32,322 bases of DNA from Desulfobacteraceae bacterium (GTDB lineage: Bacteria > Desulfobacterota > Desulfobacteria > Desulfobacterales > RPRI01). Every line of letters begins with the position of its first letter. The stretch's first letter is position 1. Below the pieces are notes generated by a model, which made no database searches, was not told the DNA's origin, and worked only from the letters and a program-made list of their open reading frames with translations. This document shows positions 1-8,663 of the stretch, piece after piece. Location of the stretch: contig RPRI01000050.1 of NCBI GenBank assembly GCA_003818505.1, forward strand, positions 1 to 32,322. The letters are read 5' to 3'. A program made the position numbers and the translations under genes.

Positions 1-90
1 AGCGGCTCTGATAATTGAAATCAGATCTGTAAATCTGCTGATATCAGGTATTTCTTCTGATTTACCCGATATCAGATATCGTACTCACTT

Positions 91-108
91 AAAAACCGGA
101 GTTTCCGG
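91..108 (-). terminator. Putative intrinsic terminator of the ispH-ubiA operon
   Basis: Read on the minus strand, a 5-bp stem CCGGA/TCCGG with a 3-nt loop is followed directly by five T residues, eight bases after the ispH-ubiA stop codon. The stem is short, so termination may be weak. The same bases form the start of an R1-like repeat end (TCCATCCGGAAA), so the hairpin may simply be repeat sequence. Confidence 0.4.
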
Positions 109-115
109 ATGGACA

Positions 116-1840
116 CTATTTAGTAAATTGCCACAAAAGAGCTATTCCCCCAGTTATTACAAGATGTGATTCAACCAGGAATTCAAGCTTTGTGCCTGGA
201 AGCATATGCCCCCGTTCATGTTTTATTAACACAAACAATAATGATAAAGGGCAGAGAGAAAGAGCAATGCCAAGTTTTGAAATGAAACCAAACGTTCCTG
301 AAACAATCAGGAGAGCGGCCATAGCAACAAGTATATATTTTAATAGTCGCATTGTCCGCACCTCGCCGATTATAATCGGAATCGTTTCCTTTCCGACAAT
401 ACGGTCTCCCTGCATATCAAGTATATCAAAAAAAGCCGTTCTTACAAAAACCATACATACGGACCACGTGAAAACGACAAAAATACCCGGCTTAAAAGAT
501 GAAGACAAGGCCGGAAGAAGAGCCGTTACAACCCCCCATGCAGCTGAAATAAGCGCGGTTTTCGATCCCGGCAGATCCCTTATGCTCCTGTATCTTCCCT
601 TTGTTATTCCTTCCGGAATAACCGTTAAATTATAGGAAAGCCCCATTATACTCATGGATAAAAGCACCAAAAATGAGGTCAAACCTGCCGAGTATGCTGT
701 CAAAAGGCCTGCGCCTCCCGCTGAAACGGCAAGTGATGAAAGAAGAATCTGATGTTTTTTATAAAAGGCCGCCCGGTCAGGATCGTTATAGTAATCGGCC
801 TTCCTCCCAATTAGATTATTGAAGATGTGCATGGAAAGAACATAGAGCATCGCCATAACAACATATGGTAAATATCCTGTAATACACAAAAGCTTTATAC
901 TTGCATAACAGAGGCATCCGGCGCCGATTGAAACATATATATTTGTCAGAAGCAGTGATCGTTCAACGGCATAAAAATGTTTCCGCCTGCCCCGTGTTCT
1001 GTTGAATGAATAATTCTCTATGGTCCTGTATACTCTTTTGATCAACCAGTTGGGTGTCGAAGCTCCTGCTGTTATTCCTATGCTGCGCGCTGATGAGAGA
1101 GCGTCAAGGTCAAGCTCCGACTCCGTTTCAATGTGATAAGAAGGTTTTCCGGCCTGTCTCGCCGCTTCGGCAAGTCTCTGGGTATTTCCGCTGCTGTGTC
1201 CTCCAACAACCACAATTGCATCCGCACTCTTTGCTATCTCTTTAACTTCAGACTGTCTCATTAAGGTTGAATTGCATATCGTATCAAACAGCCTGTAATA
1301 CGGGTATTTGTCTTCAACCCATTTTTTTACCGATTCGTACAGAACAATGTTCTGGGTGGTCTGGGCAACAATAATCGCTTTTTCAAATTCCGGAAGAGAT
1401 TCGAGATCTTCTATTTTGCTGACAACATATCCTTTACCTCCGGCATACCCGAGAAGCCCGATTACTTCGGGATGATTCTTGTCTCCGATGATTATAGAAG
1501 CAAAACCCTGTTTTGTGTGCTTGCCTATTATGGTCTGCACCTTGATCACACGCGGACAGGTTGCGTCTATAACCGTAAATCCTGAATTTTTAAGTTTCTT
1601 TTTTATACCGGGGGGAACTCCGTGGGCTCTTATCAGAACTGTACCCGTTCCTTTTTCCGGAATACTGTTTATGACGGTAATGCCCTTCTGCTCAAGAAGA
1701 CCTATAACCTGTGGGTTGTGGATAAGCGGACCAAAAGTGAAAATTGGACCTTTATATTTGCGAGGCATGTCGAGAGCCATCTCGACGGCCCTGCGGACAC
1801 CCATGCAAAAGCCTGCAGTTCTAGCTATAAATATTTTCAT
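116..1840 (-). CDS. ispH: IspH (HMBPP reductase) fused to a UbiA-type prenyltransferase
   Basis: One uninterrupted 574-residue frame joins two enzymes. Residues 1 to about 278 are IspH (LytB), the last MEP-pathway enzyme, which reduces HMBPP to IPP and DMAPP. The three [4Fe-4S] cysteines are visible (C12 in GFCMGV, C95 in DATCP, C189 in TICNST), with substrate-site H41, H73, H123 and E125. After a basic linker (about 279-292), residues 295-574 are strongly hydrophobic with several membrane segments and carry UbiA-like Asp motifs: N342..D349..D353 and D472-x2-D475-x3-D479 with GKxTxP after it. UbiA proteins transfer a prenyl chain to an aromatic or other acceptor in the membrane; the acceptor here cannot be told. 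IspH is normally about 280-320 residues and free-standing, so the fusion is notable. It lies 13 nt after cooT and is last in a three-gene operon. Confidence 0.9.
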   Translation of the reverse strand: MKIFIARTAGFCMGVRRAVEMALDMPRKYKGPIFTFGPLIHNPQVIGLLEQKGITVINSIPEKGTGTVLIRAHGVPPGIKKKLKNSGFTVIDATCPRVIKVQTIIGKHTKQGFASIIIGDKNHPEVIGLLGYAGGKGYVVSKIEDLESLPEFEKAIIVAQTTQNIVLYESVKKWVEDKYPYYRLFDTICNSTLMRQSEVKEIAKSADAIVVVGGHSSGNTQRLAEAARQAGKPSYHIETESELDLDALSSARSIGITAGASTPNWLIKRVYRTIENYSFNRTRGRRKHFYAVERSLLLTNIYVSIGAGCLCYASIKLLCITGYLPYVVMAMLYVLSMHIFNNLIGRKADYYNDPDRAAFYKKHQILLSSLAVSAGGAGLLTAYSAGLTSFLVLLSMSIMGLSYNLTVIPEGITKGRYRSIRDLPGSKTALISAAWGVVTALLPALSSSFKPGIFVVFTWSVCMVFVRTAFFDILDMQGDRIVGKETIPIIIGEVRTMRLLKYILVAMAALLIVSGTFGFISKLGIALSLCPLSLLFVLIKHERGHMLPGTKLEFLVESHLVITGGIALLWQFTK

Positions 1841-1853
1841 CGGGCTTTTGCTG

Positions 1854-2036
1854 CTATTTTAAAAATATTTTATGGTCTACAAGTGAAAGGGAGTGAACTC
1901 TGGCTTTTATATATTTTTGATCTCCGAATATGCTGACAAGCCTGACTCCGTCTCCTTCAGGCTCAACCGTGTCCACCGATTCCATAATAAGTTTTTGGTC
2001 ATTTTCTCCAATAAGATAAGCATTTGCTTCACACAT
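1854..2036 (-). CDS. cooT: CooT-family small nickel-binding protein
   Basis: This 60-residue protein begins Met-Cys-Glu and matches the compact CooT family in length and pattern (MCEANAYL start, then an all-beta-like sequence ending in short hydrophobic strands). In known CooT proteins the second-residue cysteine takes part in binding Ni(II), and the family is linked to nickel delivery to carbon monoxide dehydrogenase. Its first bases overlap the end of the DUF3842 gene by 8 nt, and the ispH-ubiA start lies 13 nt beyond its stop, so the three are probably co-transcribed and translationally coupled. No CODH gene is in the window, so the partner is unknown. The family call is firm; the role in this organism is inferred. 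Confidence 0.8.
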   Translation of the reverse strand: MCEANAYLIGENDQKLIMESVDTVEPEGDGVRLVSIFGDQKYIKARVHSLSLVDHKIFLK

Positions 2037-2490
2037 TTTTAACCGTCCTTATTTTTGTAAATTCATTTAAATATCCGGTTACCATCTCTTCAATCAGATG
2101 TGGAAGAGGGGAGGAAGAAACCCCGATTACCACAACATTTTCCTGAGAAAGAGGAATAAGAAGCTTTTTTGCCGGGCTCTCCGAAACAGCTTCTGAAATG
2201 CCCGGGGACACTTCACCCATCATGGAATGCGTGAGTATTATTCCGAGAGGTCCAATAATTATGTCTACCTGCTTTACGGTCCGGATGATGGCGTTTTCAC
2301 CGGAGGCGCCCCTGTTCGCTCCTGATTTTAACATCTGGGCTGTCGCTATGGCGTTTGTTCCGAGGGCAAGTATTTCAACCGAGTCGTCAACAACATCCCT
2401 CAATCTTTTTATTATTGCGCTTCCGATTCCGCCACCCTGACCGTCTATCACGCATATTAGTTTCTTTTTTCCTTCCCTGACAATCTGCAT
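2029..2490 (-). CDS. DUF3842 family protein
   Basis: A 153-residue soluble protein with the hallmark N-terminal VIDGQGGGIG, a glycine-rich Rossmann-like nucleotide-binding turn (residues about 14-23), followed by alternating strand/helix sequence. The pattern matches DUF3842, a family of unknown function in anaerobic bacteria. It is first in the operon with cooT and ispH-ubiA and overlaps cooT by 8 nt. A TATAAT-like hexamer lies upstream (2514-2519 on this strand) but has no convincing -35 box. The glycine-rich loop suggests binding of a nucleotide or small effector; no catalytic residues are recognised. Confidence 0.8.
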   Translation of the reverse strand: MQIVREGKKKLICVIDGQGGGIGSAIIKRLRDVVDDSVEILALGTNAIATAQMLKSGANRGASGENAIIRTVKQVDIIIGPLGIILTHSMMGEVSPGISEAVSESPAKKLLIPLSQENVVVIGVSSSPLPHLIEEMVTGYLNEFTKIRTVKNV

Positions 2491-2871
2491 TTAATAACCC
2501 CGCAAGTACATCAATTATATTAATGGCTTCATAAAAAAGTCTCGATTCCCTTTTTTATTCCAGCGGAAATACGCAGTGACGGATCTTTTCAGCTTGTTCC
2601 AAATGCCCGTTTTCACTGGAATGCCGATAATGACACTTTTTCTTAAAGTATCGTTATCAGAAATCTACCAGATTATTATATTACCGTCAATGAAAAGAGG
2701 CCAACAGATGATCCAGGTGCCACAAAGAAGTTGAATATTACGGACAGGCGGTTATTGACTTGAGAGTTTACTTCTGCTATGGCTCCGCAAATAGAAACAT
2801 CATTTACAGCTTCGTAAAAAGCAATTTTGTGCCGCTTTGCGGCAATCTGTTTCCGGCAAACTCGTTGGAAG
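2491..2871. other. Intergenic region with degenerate repeat remnants
   Basis: No convincing gene is present between the divergent DUF3842 and ndk genes. Two similar short stretches, GGCTTCATAAAAAAGTC near 2524 and AGCTTCGTAAAAAGC near 2808, look like decayed dispersed-repeat ends. A small hairpin (TGCCGCtttGCGGCA) lies near 2831. A 76-codon minus-strand frame (2676-2906) starts inside repeat R3 and is best seen as repeat-derived. Confidence 0.5.
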
Positions 2872-2984
2872 TCATTCTGCTTAAGTTGCACTTCGTCTTT
2901 CGTCATTGCAGCGTATCAAAAAAGTACGCTTCATTCCTCAAGATTCATGTGCCTTGCATAATGAGCTTTTTTTGCTTTACCGTC
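2872..2984 (+). repeat. Dispersed repeat R3, copy A
   Basis: A segment of about 113 bp that aligns along its full length, at roughly 80-85% identity by eye, with 25172-25281. Shared blocks include TCATTCTGCTTAAGTTGC, GTACGCTTCATTCCTCAAG and CCTTGCATAATG. The centre is an imperfect inverted repeat (GCAGCGTA...GTACGCTTC) that is perfect in the other copy. It sits 48 bp upstream of ndk. No coding function is evident. Confidence 0.75.
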
Positions 2985-3032
2985 TGAATTTTGACATATT
3001 ATGAGCTTATCATCATTGAAAGGATTTAAGAA

Positions 3033-3449
3033 ATGGAAAAAACACTGTCTATCATTAAACCGGATGGGGTTTCACGCGGCCTTATCGGCGAGGTAATCTC
3101 CCGCTTTGAAAAAAATAAGATTAAAATTATAGCCATGAAGATGATTCACATGACAAAAATACAGGCTCAGGGTTTTTATGCCGTGCATAAGGAACGCCCT
3201 TTTTTTGGAAGCTTGACCGATTTCATGTCATCAGGTCCCGTAGTTGTCATGGTGCTTGAGGGAGATAAGGTCATTTCAAACAACAGAGAACTGATGGGCG
3301 CTACTAATTACAAGGATGCCGCCCCTGGGACTATCCGCGCCGATTTTGCTACGGAGATAGAAAAGAATGTTGTGCACGGTTCCGATTCTCCCCAGTCAGC
3401 GGCCTTTGAAATTGGATTCTTTTTTAATAGTTTCGAAATTGCTGGCTGA
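3033..3449 (+). CDS. ndk: Nucleoside diphosphate kinase
   Basis: Transfers the gamma phosphate from ATP to nucleoside diphosphates, balancing NTP and dNTP pools. The 138-residue length is standard. The N-terminal [10 protein letters not shown], the RPFF segment (55-58) and the active-site NVVHGSDS with phospho-acceptor H115 are all present, as is the nucleotide-binding [10 protein letters not shown] segment (92-102). The ATG is preceded by AAAGGA at a good distance. The stop and the next start overlap (TGATG), so trmJ is translationally coupled. A TTGACA hexamer at 2991 lacks a good -10 box, so the promoter is unclear; it may lie in or before repeat R3. Confidence 0.97.
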   Translation: MEKTLSIIKPDGVSRGLIGEVISRFEKNKIKIIAMKMIHMTKIQAQGFYAVHKERPFFGSLTDFMSSGPVVVMVLEGDKVISNNRELMGATNYKDAAPGTIRADFATEIEKNVVHGSDSPQSAAFEIGFFFNSFEIAG

Positions 3450-4213
3450 TGTCGGAAAGAATTAATCTTGATAATATTTCAATTGTAATGGCCCGGCCCC
3501 GGTATCCTGAAAATATCGGGTCTGCTGCAAGAGCAATGTGCAACATGGGTATAAAAAAACTTGTTGTGGTTGCGCCGGAAAATTATGATATCGAAAAAGT
3601 CAGGAAACTGGCAACCCATGCAGCTTCTGAAGTAGTAGATAAAATAGAGCTGCATGAGGAGGTCCGGGAGGCTCTTGCCCCTTATAATTATGTTGTCGGC
3701 ACCACGGCTCGCCTTGGAGGAGAACGCCGGACGATATTATCTCCATCGGCTGCGTCAAAAAACTTTGTAGCCATATCCCGGAAAAACAGAGTTGCTGTTC
3801 TGTTTGGTCCCGAAGACAGGGGTCTTTTAAATGATGATATCAGGCTCTGCCACGAGATTATCAATATTCCGACTTCAGATTTTTCCTCTCTGAATGTTTC
3901 CCAGGCCGTTCTGATAATATGTTACGAACTTTTTCTCTCCGGCCTGGACGAGAAACCGAAGTTTGCCCCAAGGCTCGCTACCCGCTATGAGCTTGATGGA
4001 ATGTATGACCAGTTAAAGGAAATACTTGTCAGGATCAATTATATTAATCCGGAAAACCCGGACTACTGGATGAACAAGCTGCGCCAGTTTTTTGCACGAC
4101 TTGAACTCAGAGCCAGGGAAGTGAGCATCATAAGAGGTATATGCAGGCAGATCGACGGGTACGGCAAAAGGTGTTATAAAGAGGGATCTGCCGGGAATAA
4201 ACAAAGGAAATAA
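3449..4213 (+). CDS. trmJ: TrmJ/TrmH-family tRNA 2'-O-ribose methyltransferase
   Basis: A SPOUT-class RNA methyltransferase of 254 residues, the usual TrmJ length. The three SPOUT motifs are visible: the N-terminal RPRYPENIGSAARAM, the central VLFGPEDRGL and the C-terminal knot segment SSLNVSQAVLIICYEL. TrmJ uses S-adenosylmethionine to methylate the ribose of tRNA position 32. The C-terminal helical extension (about 175-254) is as expected. It overlaps the ndk stop by one base and is followed 7 nt later by the FAH-family gene, so the three form an operon. TrmJ rather than another TrmH-group enzyme is likely but not proven by sequence alone. Confidence 0.88.
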   Translation: MSERINLDNISIVMARPRYPENIGSAARAMCNMGIKKLVVVAPENYDIEKVRKLATHAASEVVDKIELHEEVREALAPYNYVVGTTARLGGERRTILSPSAASKNFVAISRKNRVAVLFGPEDRGLLNDDIRLCHEIINIPTSDFSSLNVSQAVLIICYELFLSGLDEKPKFAPRLATRYELDGMYDQLKEILVRINYINPENPDYWMNKLRQFFARLELRAREVSIIRGICRQIDGYGKRCYKEGSAGNKQRK

Positions 4214-4220
4214 ATTAGAT

Positions 4221-5066
4221 ATGAAACTTATAAGATTTGGTGAAAGAGGTAAAGAAAGACCGGGGCTGTTTAAAAAGGATGGTATGATCGTTGACCTGAA
4301 AGCCGTCTTTCCGGATATACCGGATATAGGATATGAGTTTTTCAAAAACGGATGGATTGAAAGGGTATCAACCGTTGACGAACCGGGCATGAAATTGAAC
4401 GTGCGGATCGGATGCCCGCTTTGCAGGCCGTCCAAAATAATTTGTCTGGGTAAGAACTATGCCGAGCATGCCAAAGAGGGTGGGTTTGACAACCCGAAGA
4501 CCCCCCTTCTTTTCTGTAAATCTCCAAACGCTTTAAACGGACCGTTTGATGATGTTTTGCTGCCCGAAAGCAGCGGACAGGTTGACTGGGAGGTTGAACT
4601 TGCAGTTATTATCGGAAAGGAAGGAAAAAGAATAAAGAGAAAGGATGCATGCACGTATATAGCCGGATATTCGGTTATGAATGATGTATCGGGAAGGCAG
4701 GCTCAGTTTTCTGATTCACAGTGGTACAGGGGAAAATCTTTTGATTCTTTCGCACCTCTTGGCCCTGCGATTGTAACCGAAAACGAAACAGGAGACTTAC
4801 GAAACATGAGGCTTACATGCAAGGTTAATGAGGAAATCATGCAGGATGGAAATACAAAAGATATGATTTTTGATATACCCTTTATAATCGAAAACATAAG
4901 TCAGGATATAACACTCATGCCGGGAGATATTATATCCACAGGAACCCCTTCAGGAGTTGGAATTTTCAGAAACCCGCCTGTTATTTTAAACCCGGGGGAT
5001 ATTGTGGAGTGCTCGATTGAAAGAATTGGAACGATTATTAACAGATTCGTGGAGTGCTTTAAATGA
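4221..5066 (+). CDS. Fumarylacetoacetate hydrolase (FAH) family protein
   Basis: A 281-residue FAH-superfamily enzyme: a short N-terminal domain (1-70) and the catalytic C-terminal fold. The metal-binding acidic residues appear in their usual contexts: E124 and E126 in DWEVELAVIIG and D155 in MNDVSGRQ. The KSFDSFAPLGP and STGTPSGVG motifs follow. The family cleaves or tautomerises beta-diketo acids (acylpyruvate hydrolysis, oxaloacetate tautomerisation or decarboxylation, 2-oxo-acid degradation); the substrate cannot be fixed here and no catabolic partners are adjacent. It is third in the ndk-trmJ operon, and its last 8 bp overlap the convergent end of the large kinase gene. Confidence 0.88.
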   Translation: MKLIRFGERGKERPGLFKKDGMIVDLKAVFPDIPDIGYEFFKNGWIERVSTVDEPGMKLNVRIGCPLCRPSKIICLGKNYAEHAKEGGFDNPKTPLLFCKSPNALNGPFDDVLLPESSGQVDWEVELAVIIGKEGKRIKRKDACTYIAGYSVMNDVSGRQAQFSDSQWYRGKSFDSFAPLGPAIVTENETGDLRNMRLTCKVNEEIMQDGNTKDMIFDIPFIIENISQDITLMPGDIISTGTPSGVGIFRNPPVILNPGDIVECSIERIGTIINRFVECFK

Positions 5067-8000
5067 TAGTATCTGATGTATTCTGGGAGTAAAAAGCCGA
5101 GCCATCCTTCATAATTTTATCAATGATAATGGAAAGCTGAATTGCATTGAAAGGTTTCTGAATGAAACCGGAGCACCCTTTTTTAATTATTTCTGCAGCT
5201 TGCCCTTTAATGCTGTAGCCGCTTGAAAGAAGAACCCGCACATCCGGATTAATTTCCTTCATTTTTTCAAACACGTCGTTTCCGCTTAAGTCCGGCATTA
5301 TCATATCAAGGATGACAAGGTCTATTGTCTCTCTGTTCTTTTCATAAACTTCAATGGCTTCCCTGCCTCCGTTTGCGAGAAGCACATTGTATCCGAGTTT
5401 TTTCAGGATCTCTTTGCCGAGACTGATTATCATCTCCTCATCATCTACAAAGAGGATCATTCCGCTTCCTTTTATAATATTCTCAACTGGCTGTATTTCT
5501 TCATTTATTTCCTTCTTTTCTGATACAGGAAGATATATGTTAAAAGTTGTTCCTCGTCCTATCTCACTGTAAACATTTATAAAGCCGCCGTGATTTTTGA
5601 CTATGCCGTAGGCTGACGCAAGACCAAGGCCTGTTCCCCTTCCCATCTCTTTTGTGGTGAAAAAAGGATCGAATATTCTCTGCCTGGTGGCATCATCCAT
5701 ACCGATGCCTGTATCTGTTATTGAAACCCGTACATATCTGCCGGGGTTGATCTTGTAACTTCTTACATACCCTTCATCAATTATGATGTTTTTTACATCA
5801 AGATACAAATCTCCTCCTGCCGGCATTGCCTGCCATGCATTAACATAAATATTCAAAAGCACCTGCTCGATCTGGCTCTGATCGACGTTAACAAGCAATA
5901 TTCCATCCTGAAAGCGCGTGTTAATCCGTATTTCTTTCTTGGTGCGTCCAAACATTCTGGAGGTTTTTTCAACAAGTTCGTTCAGGTTTGTTGCCCTTAC
6001 ATGATATTTCCCGGATCTTGCAAAACCGAGAAGCTGTTTTGTAAGGTTTGAACCGCTTATAACATATTCCTCAATATTCTTAAGTTTTTCATAGTGAGGA
6101 TCTGAAATGTCTATATCCATCAGTACCATGGAAGCATTACCCTGTATGCCCATAAGGATATTGTTGAGGTCATGAGCAATTCCTCCGGCAAGAGTACCTA
6201 TAGCCTCCATTTTCTGAGCCTGATAGAATTGCGCTTCCAGCTTCTTCTTTTCTTTTTCCGCCCGGATGCGCTCCGATACATCCCTTATAAGCCCCCTGAA
6301 TCCGGTTTTATTACCATCCTGATCCATGACAAGAAAAGTCGAAATTTCGAGAAGTTTTATACCCCCTTCTTTGGTAATGATTTCGTAGTCGTTTATCTTA
6401 GCCGGTTCACCGGTCAGATACACTCTGTTAAATACACCGTACATTCTTTTAGCTGTTTCAGGGGTTGTGTAAGTTCGGTTGTTCAGGCCCATCAGTTCCT
6501 CAGCGGGATAACCGAGCAGCTTTTCTGCAGCATCATTAACGTAAGTTATATTACCCTTCAGGTCGACTTCATAGAAAACCTCTTCTATGTTTTCAAGTAT
6601 TGACCTGTACTTGGCTTCACTTTCACGTAGTGCAATTTCAGCCTTTTTCCGGTCTGTTATATCCAGTAACTGCGCCACCGTACGTTTCTCTCCGGTCAGT
6701 GATAATACTATGGATGAAGATATTTCAACAAAAAGTTTAGCGCCGTCTTTCCTAATAATGCAGGCTTCATAACTGTTTGGAGCAGAATCTCCGCTCTGCC
6801 TTAAAAGACAATTTTTTTGGACAAGTTCACTGCAGGATTGGTCGATATGCATCCTGAAATTCTGTCCGATCATTTCATTCCTTGAATAACCCAAGAGTTG
6901 GCAAATCTTGTCATTTACATATTCAAGCCTGTAGCTTTCGTCGACAACCACTATTCCCTGGTTGGAATTTTCAACTATGGAGCGGTAACGGTCTTCGCTA
7001 TCCATAAGCACTTTTTCGGCTTTGATCCTGTCCGAAATATTTATTACAACACCCCTGAATCCTACATGTCTGTTATCCTGCATAATAGGAGCAACACGAA
7101 TAAGTGAGGGAAACGTGCTCTTGTCTTTTCTTAAAGCGGTAAATTCGCTTCTTTCGGGCTTTTCGCCTTTGAGCCTTATTATTGAGTTACTTATAGCTCT
7201 TTCCCTTTCTTCCGGAATTATCATGTCGAAAGCGTTAAGTTCCTTTTTCAAATCATCTTCAGTGTATCCGAAATTTTCAAAGGCACTTTCATTTACAAAG
7301 GTGAGACGTCCGTCTATATCCATTTCAAAGATGGATTCCGGCAGTAAATTCGTATGCTCTCTGAACCTTGCCTCGCTTTCACGGAGTTCTTTTTCCGATT
7401 TCAGCAGGTTTGAATAAACAGTATTGAATTCTTTTGCCAGTTGACCGATTTCGTGCTTAGGATATTTATTGCCGGATTGAAATTTGCCGGATTTAATATT
7501 TTCGATAAGGCTCGTTAAAGGTTTGAAGGCTACCTGGATTATAAAGGTTAAAATAAAAGCGCAAAGTATAAAGGCAACAATAAATCCATTTATTATAAAA
7601 GCCTTTTCCCTGTTTGCCTCTTTTACGATATCCTCTTTAGGCTGGTGAACGACTACATACAATTTTGTCTTTTTTAAAGGCCTGAAAGCGGCAACCCAGG
7701 AGGCGTTATTGTAAGCATATTCGATAATTTCATCTTGCCGTGCGATTTTTTGGGGTAAAGTAACGAAATCATTATCAATTGATCCCGGTTTTATCGCCGC
7801 ATCGGATTTTTCCGGGAAAACCACGACATTGCCTTCGGCAGAAATAATATACGCGTGGCCTCTCATGCCGATTTTCGTATTGACCACTCTGCTTAAAATA
7901 TTTTTCAGTCGTGCCGCTGAATAAATTCCGACTATACAACCTTCCGGTTTTCCACCCGGAGAAAACACAGGCGTAATGAAACGGAATGCCGGATCATCCA

Positions 8001-8451
8001 CAATCGGGCTGAATGCCCCTGAAAAATATATTTTAGTTCCTGCCGAAAGCATCGATTCTTCGATTCCCTGATGAAGGTTGCCTTTTTCGCCAGGAGAATA
8101 ATTATCCGAACTGTATATGCTCTCTTTTTTTGCGTTATAAACAGAAAAACCGTCGAAAAAAAGAGACATCAATTTTACGTTTTGAAAAGCCTTTTCAATG
8201 CGGTTTTTATCCATTGAAACTATGTAAGGGTCTCTTGAAATATCCTCCAGCTCATGAGCGGCCTCGTCAAAGGACATATCGAGCATCTCTGAAAGCTGCT
8301 GAGCTATTTGTGCTTGTGAATTGCCCACATCCGTCAGAACATCTTTTTTTACAAGGGGAGTAATAAACAGAATCTGGCACAAAAGAAGCAGGCCCATTAT
8401 TATTGCCAGGACCACAACCCGTTTTGTTTTAATGCTGTTGATATTAAACAT
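5059..8451 (-). CDS. Membrane hybrid histidine kinase (dCache-HAMP-PAS3-HisKA-HATPase-REC)
   Basis: A 1130-residue sensor kinase. Membrane segments at about 11-31 and 284-308 bracket a periplasmic sensory domain of dCache type. Then come a HAMP-like linker (about 306-355), three PAS domains (about 360-480, 483-605, 610-730), a HisKA domain with phospho-acceptor H760 in GGIAHDLNN, and an ATPase domain with the N-box (VNAWQAMP), G1 (DTGIGMD), FDPFFTTK and GTGLGL motifs. The C-terminal receiver carries D1049 in LDMIMPD and the KPF lysine motif. The internal receiver suggests a phosphorelay or self-inhibition rather than a simple two-component pair. No response regulator or phosphotransfer gene is adjacent. 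It has its own promoter upstream and converges on the FAH gene. The signal is unknown. Confidence 0.93.
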   Translation of the reverse strand: MFNINSIKTKRVVVLAIIMGLLLLCQILFITPLVKKDVLTDVGNSQAQIAQQLSEMLDMSFDEAAHELEDISRDPYIVSMDKNRIEKAFQNVKLMSLFFDGFSVYNAKKESIYSSDNYSPGEKGNLHQGIEESMLSAGTKIYFSGAFSPIVDDPAFRFITPVFSPGGKPEGCIVGIYSAARLKNILSRVVNTKIGMRGHAYIISAEGNVVVFPEKSDAAIKPGSIDNDFVTLPQKIARQDEIIEYAYNNASWVAAFRPLKKTKLYVVVHQPKEDIVKEANREKAFIINGFIVAFILCAFILTFIIQVAFKPLTSLIENIKSGKFQSGNKYPKHEIGQLAKEFNTVYSNLLKSEKELRESEARFREHTNLLPESIFEMDIDGRLTFVNESAFENFGYTEDDLKKELNAFDMIIPEERERAISNSIIRLKGEKPERSEFTALRKDKSTFPSLIRVAPIMQDNRHVGFRGVVINISDRIKAEKVLMDSEDRYRSIVENSNQGIVVVDESYRLEYVNDKICQLLGYSRNEMIGQNFRMHIDQSCSELVQKNCLLRQSGDSAPNSYEACIIRKDGAKLFVEISSSIVLSLTGEKRTVAQLLDITDRKKAEIALRESEAKYRSILENIEEVFYEVDLKGNITYVNDAAEKLLGYPAEELMGLNNRTYTTPETAKRMYGVFNRVYLTGEPAKINDYEIITKEGGIKLLEISTFLVMDQDGNKTGFRGLIRDVSERIRAEKEKKKLEAQFYQAQKMEAIGTLAGGIAHDLNNILMGIQGNASMVLMDIDISDPHYEKLKNIEEYVISGSNLTKQLLGFARSGKYHVRATNLNELVEKTSRMFGRTKKEIRINTRFQDGILLVNVDQSQIEQVLLNIYVNAWQAMPAGGDLYLDVKNIIIDEGYVRSYKINPGRYVRVSITDTGIGMDDATRQRIFDPFFTTKEMGRGTGLGLASAYGIVKNHGGFINVYSEIGRGTTFNIYLPVSEKKEINEEIQPVENIIKGSGMILFVDDEEMIISLGKEILKKLGYNVLLANGGREAIEVYEKNRETIDLVILDMIMPDLSGNDVFEKMKEINPDVRVLLSSGYSIKGQAAEIIKKGCSGFIQKPFNAIQLSIIIDKIMKDGSAFYSQNTSDTII

Positions 8452-8512
8452 CTTTTCTATCTGTAGTTTTCAATCCGACCTTTTTCATATGTAGCGGATA
8501 AATCGTTGCGAG

Positions 8513-8541
8513 CTTATATAATTGTTTCGACAGAATGTCAA
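8513..8541 (-). promoter_or_regulatory. Sigma-70 promoter of the large hybrid kinase gene
   Basis: On the minus strand, TTGACA (8536-8541) is followed after exactly 17 nt by TATAAG (8513-8518), a full -35 match and a 5/6 -10 match. A start near 8506 gives a leader of about 55 nt before the kinase ATG at 8451. Confidence 0.65.
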
Positions 8542-8663
8542 TCAAACTTAAACTATTATCTTCCCGTTATCAGGATGTTATTGCAAAGTGTTTATGAATT
8601 GGATATCTGTTATGATATTTAATGGTATAACAATTTACATTAGAATCTTACACGGGAGAAAGC

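Noticed and set aside
2676..2906. 76-codon minus-strand frame in the ndk upstream gap
   Set aside because: Its beginning is repeat R3 and the rest has no recognisable protein features or ribosome-binding site.
2991..3019. TTGACA at 2991 as the ndk promoter
   Set aside because: No acceptable -10 hexamer exists at 16-18 nt spacing, and such a promoter would overlap the ribosome-binding site.
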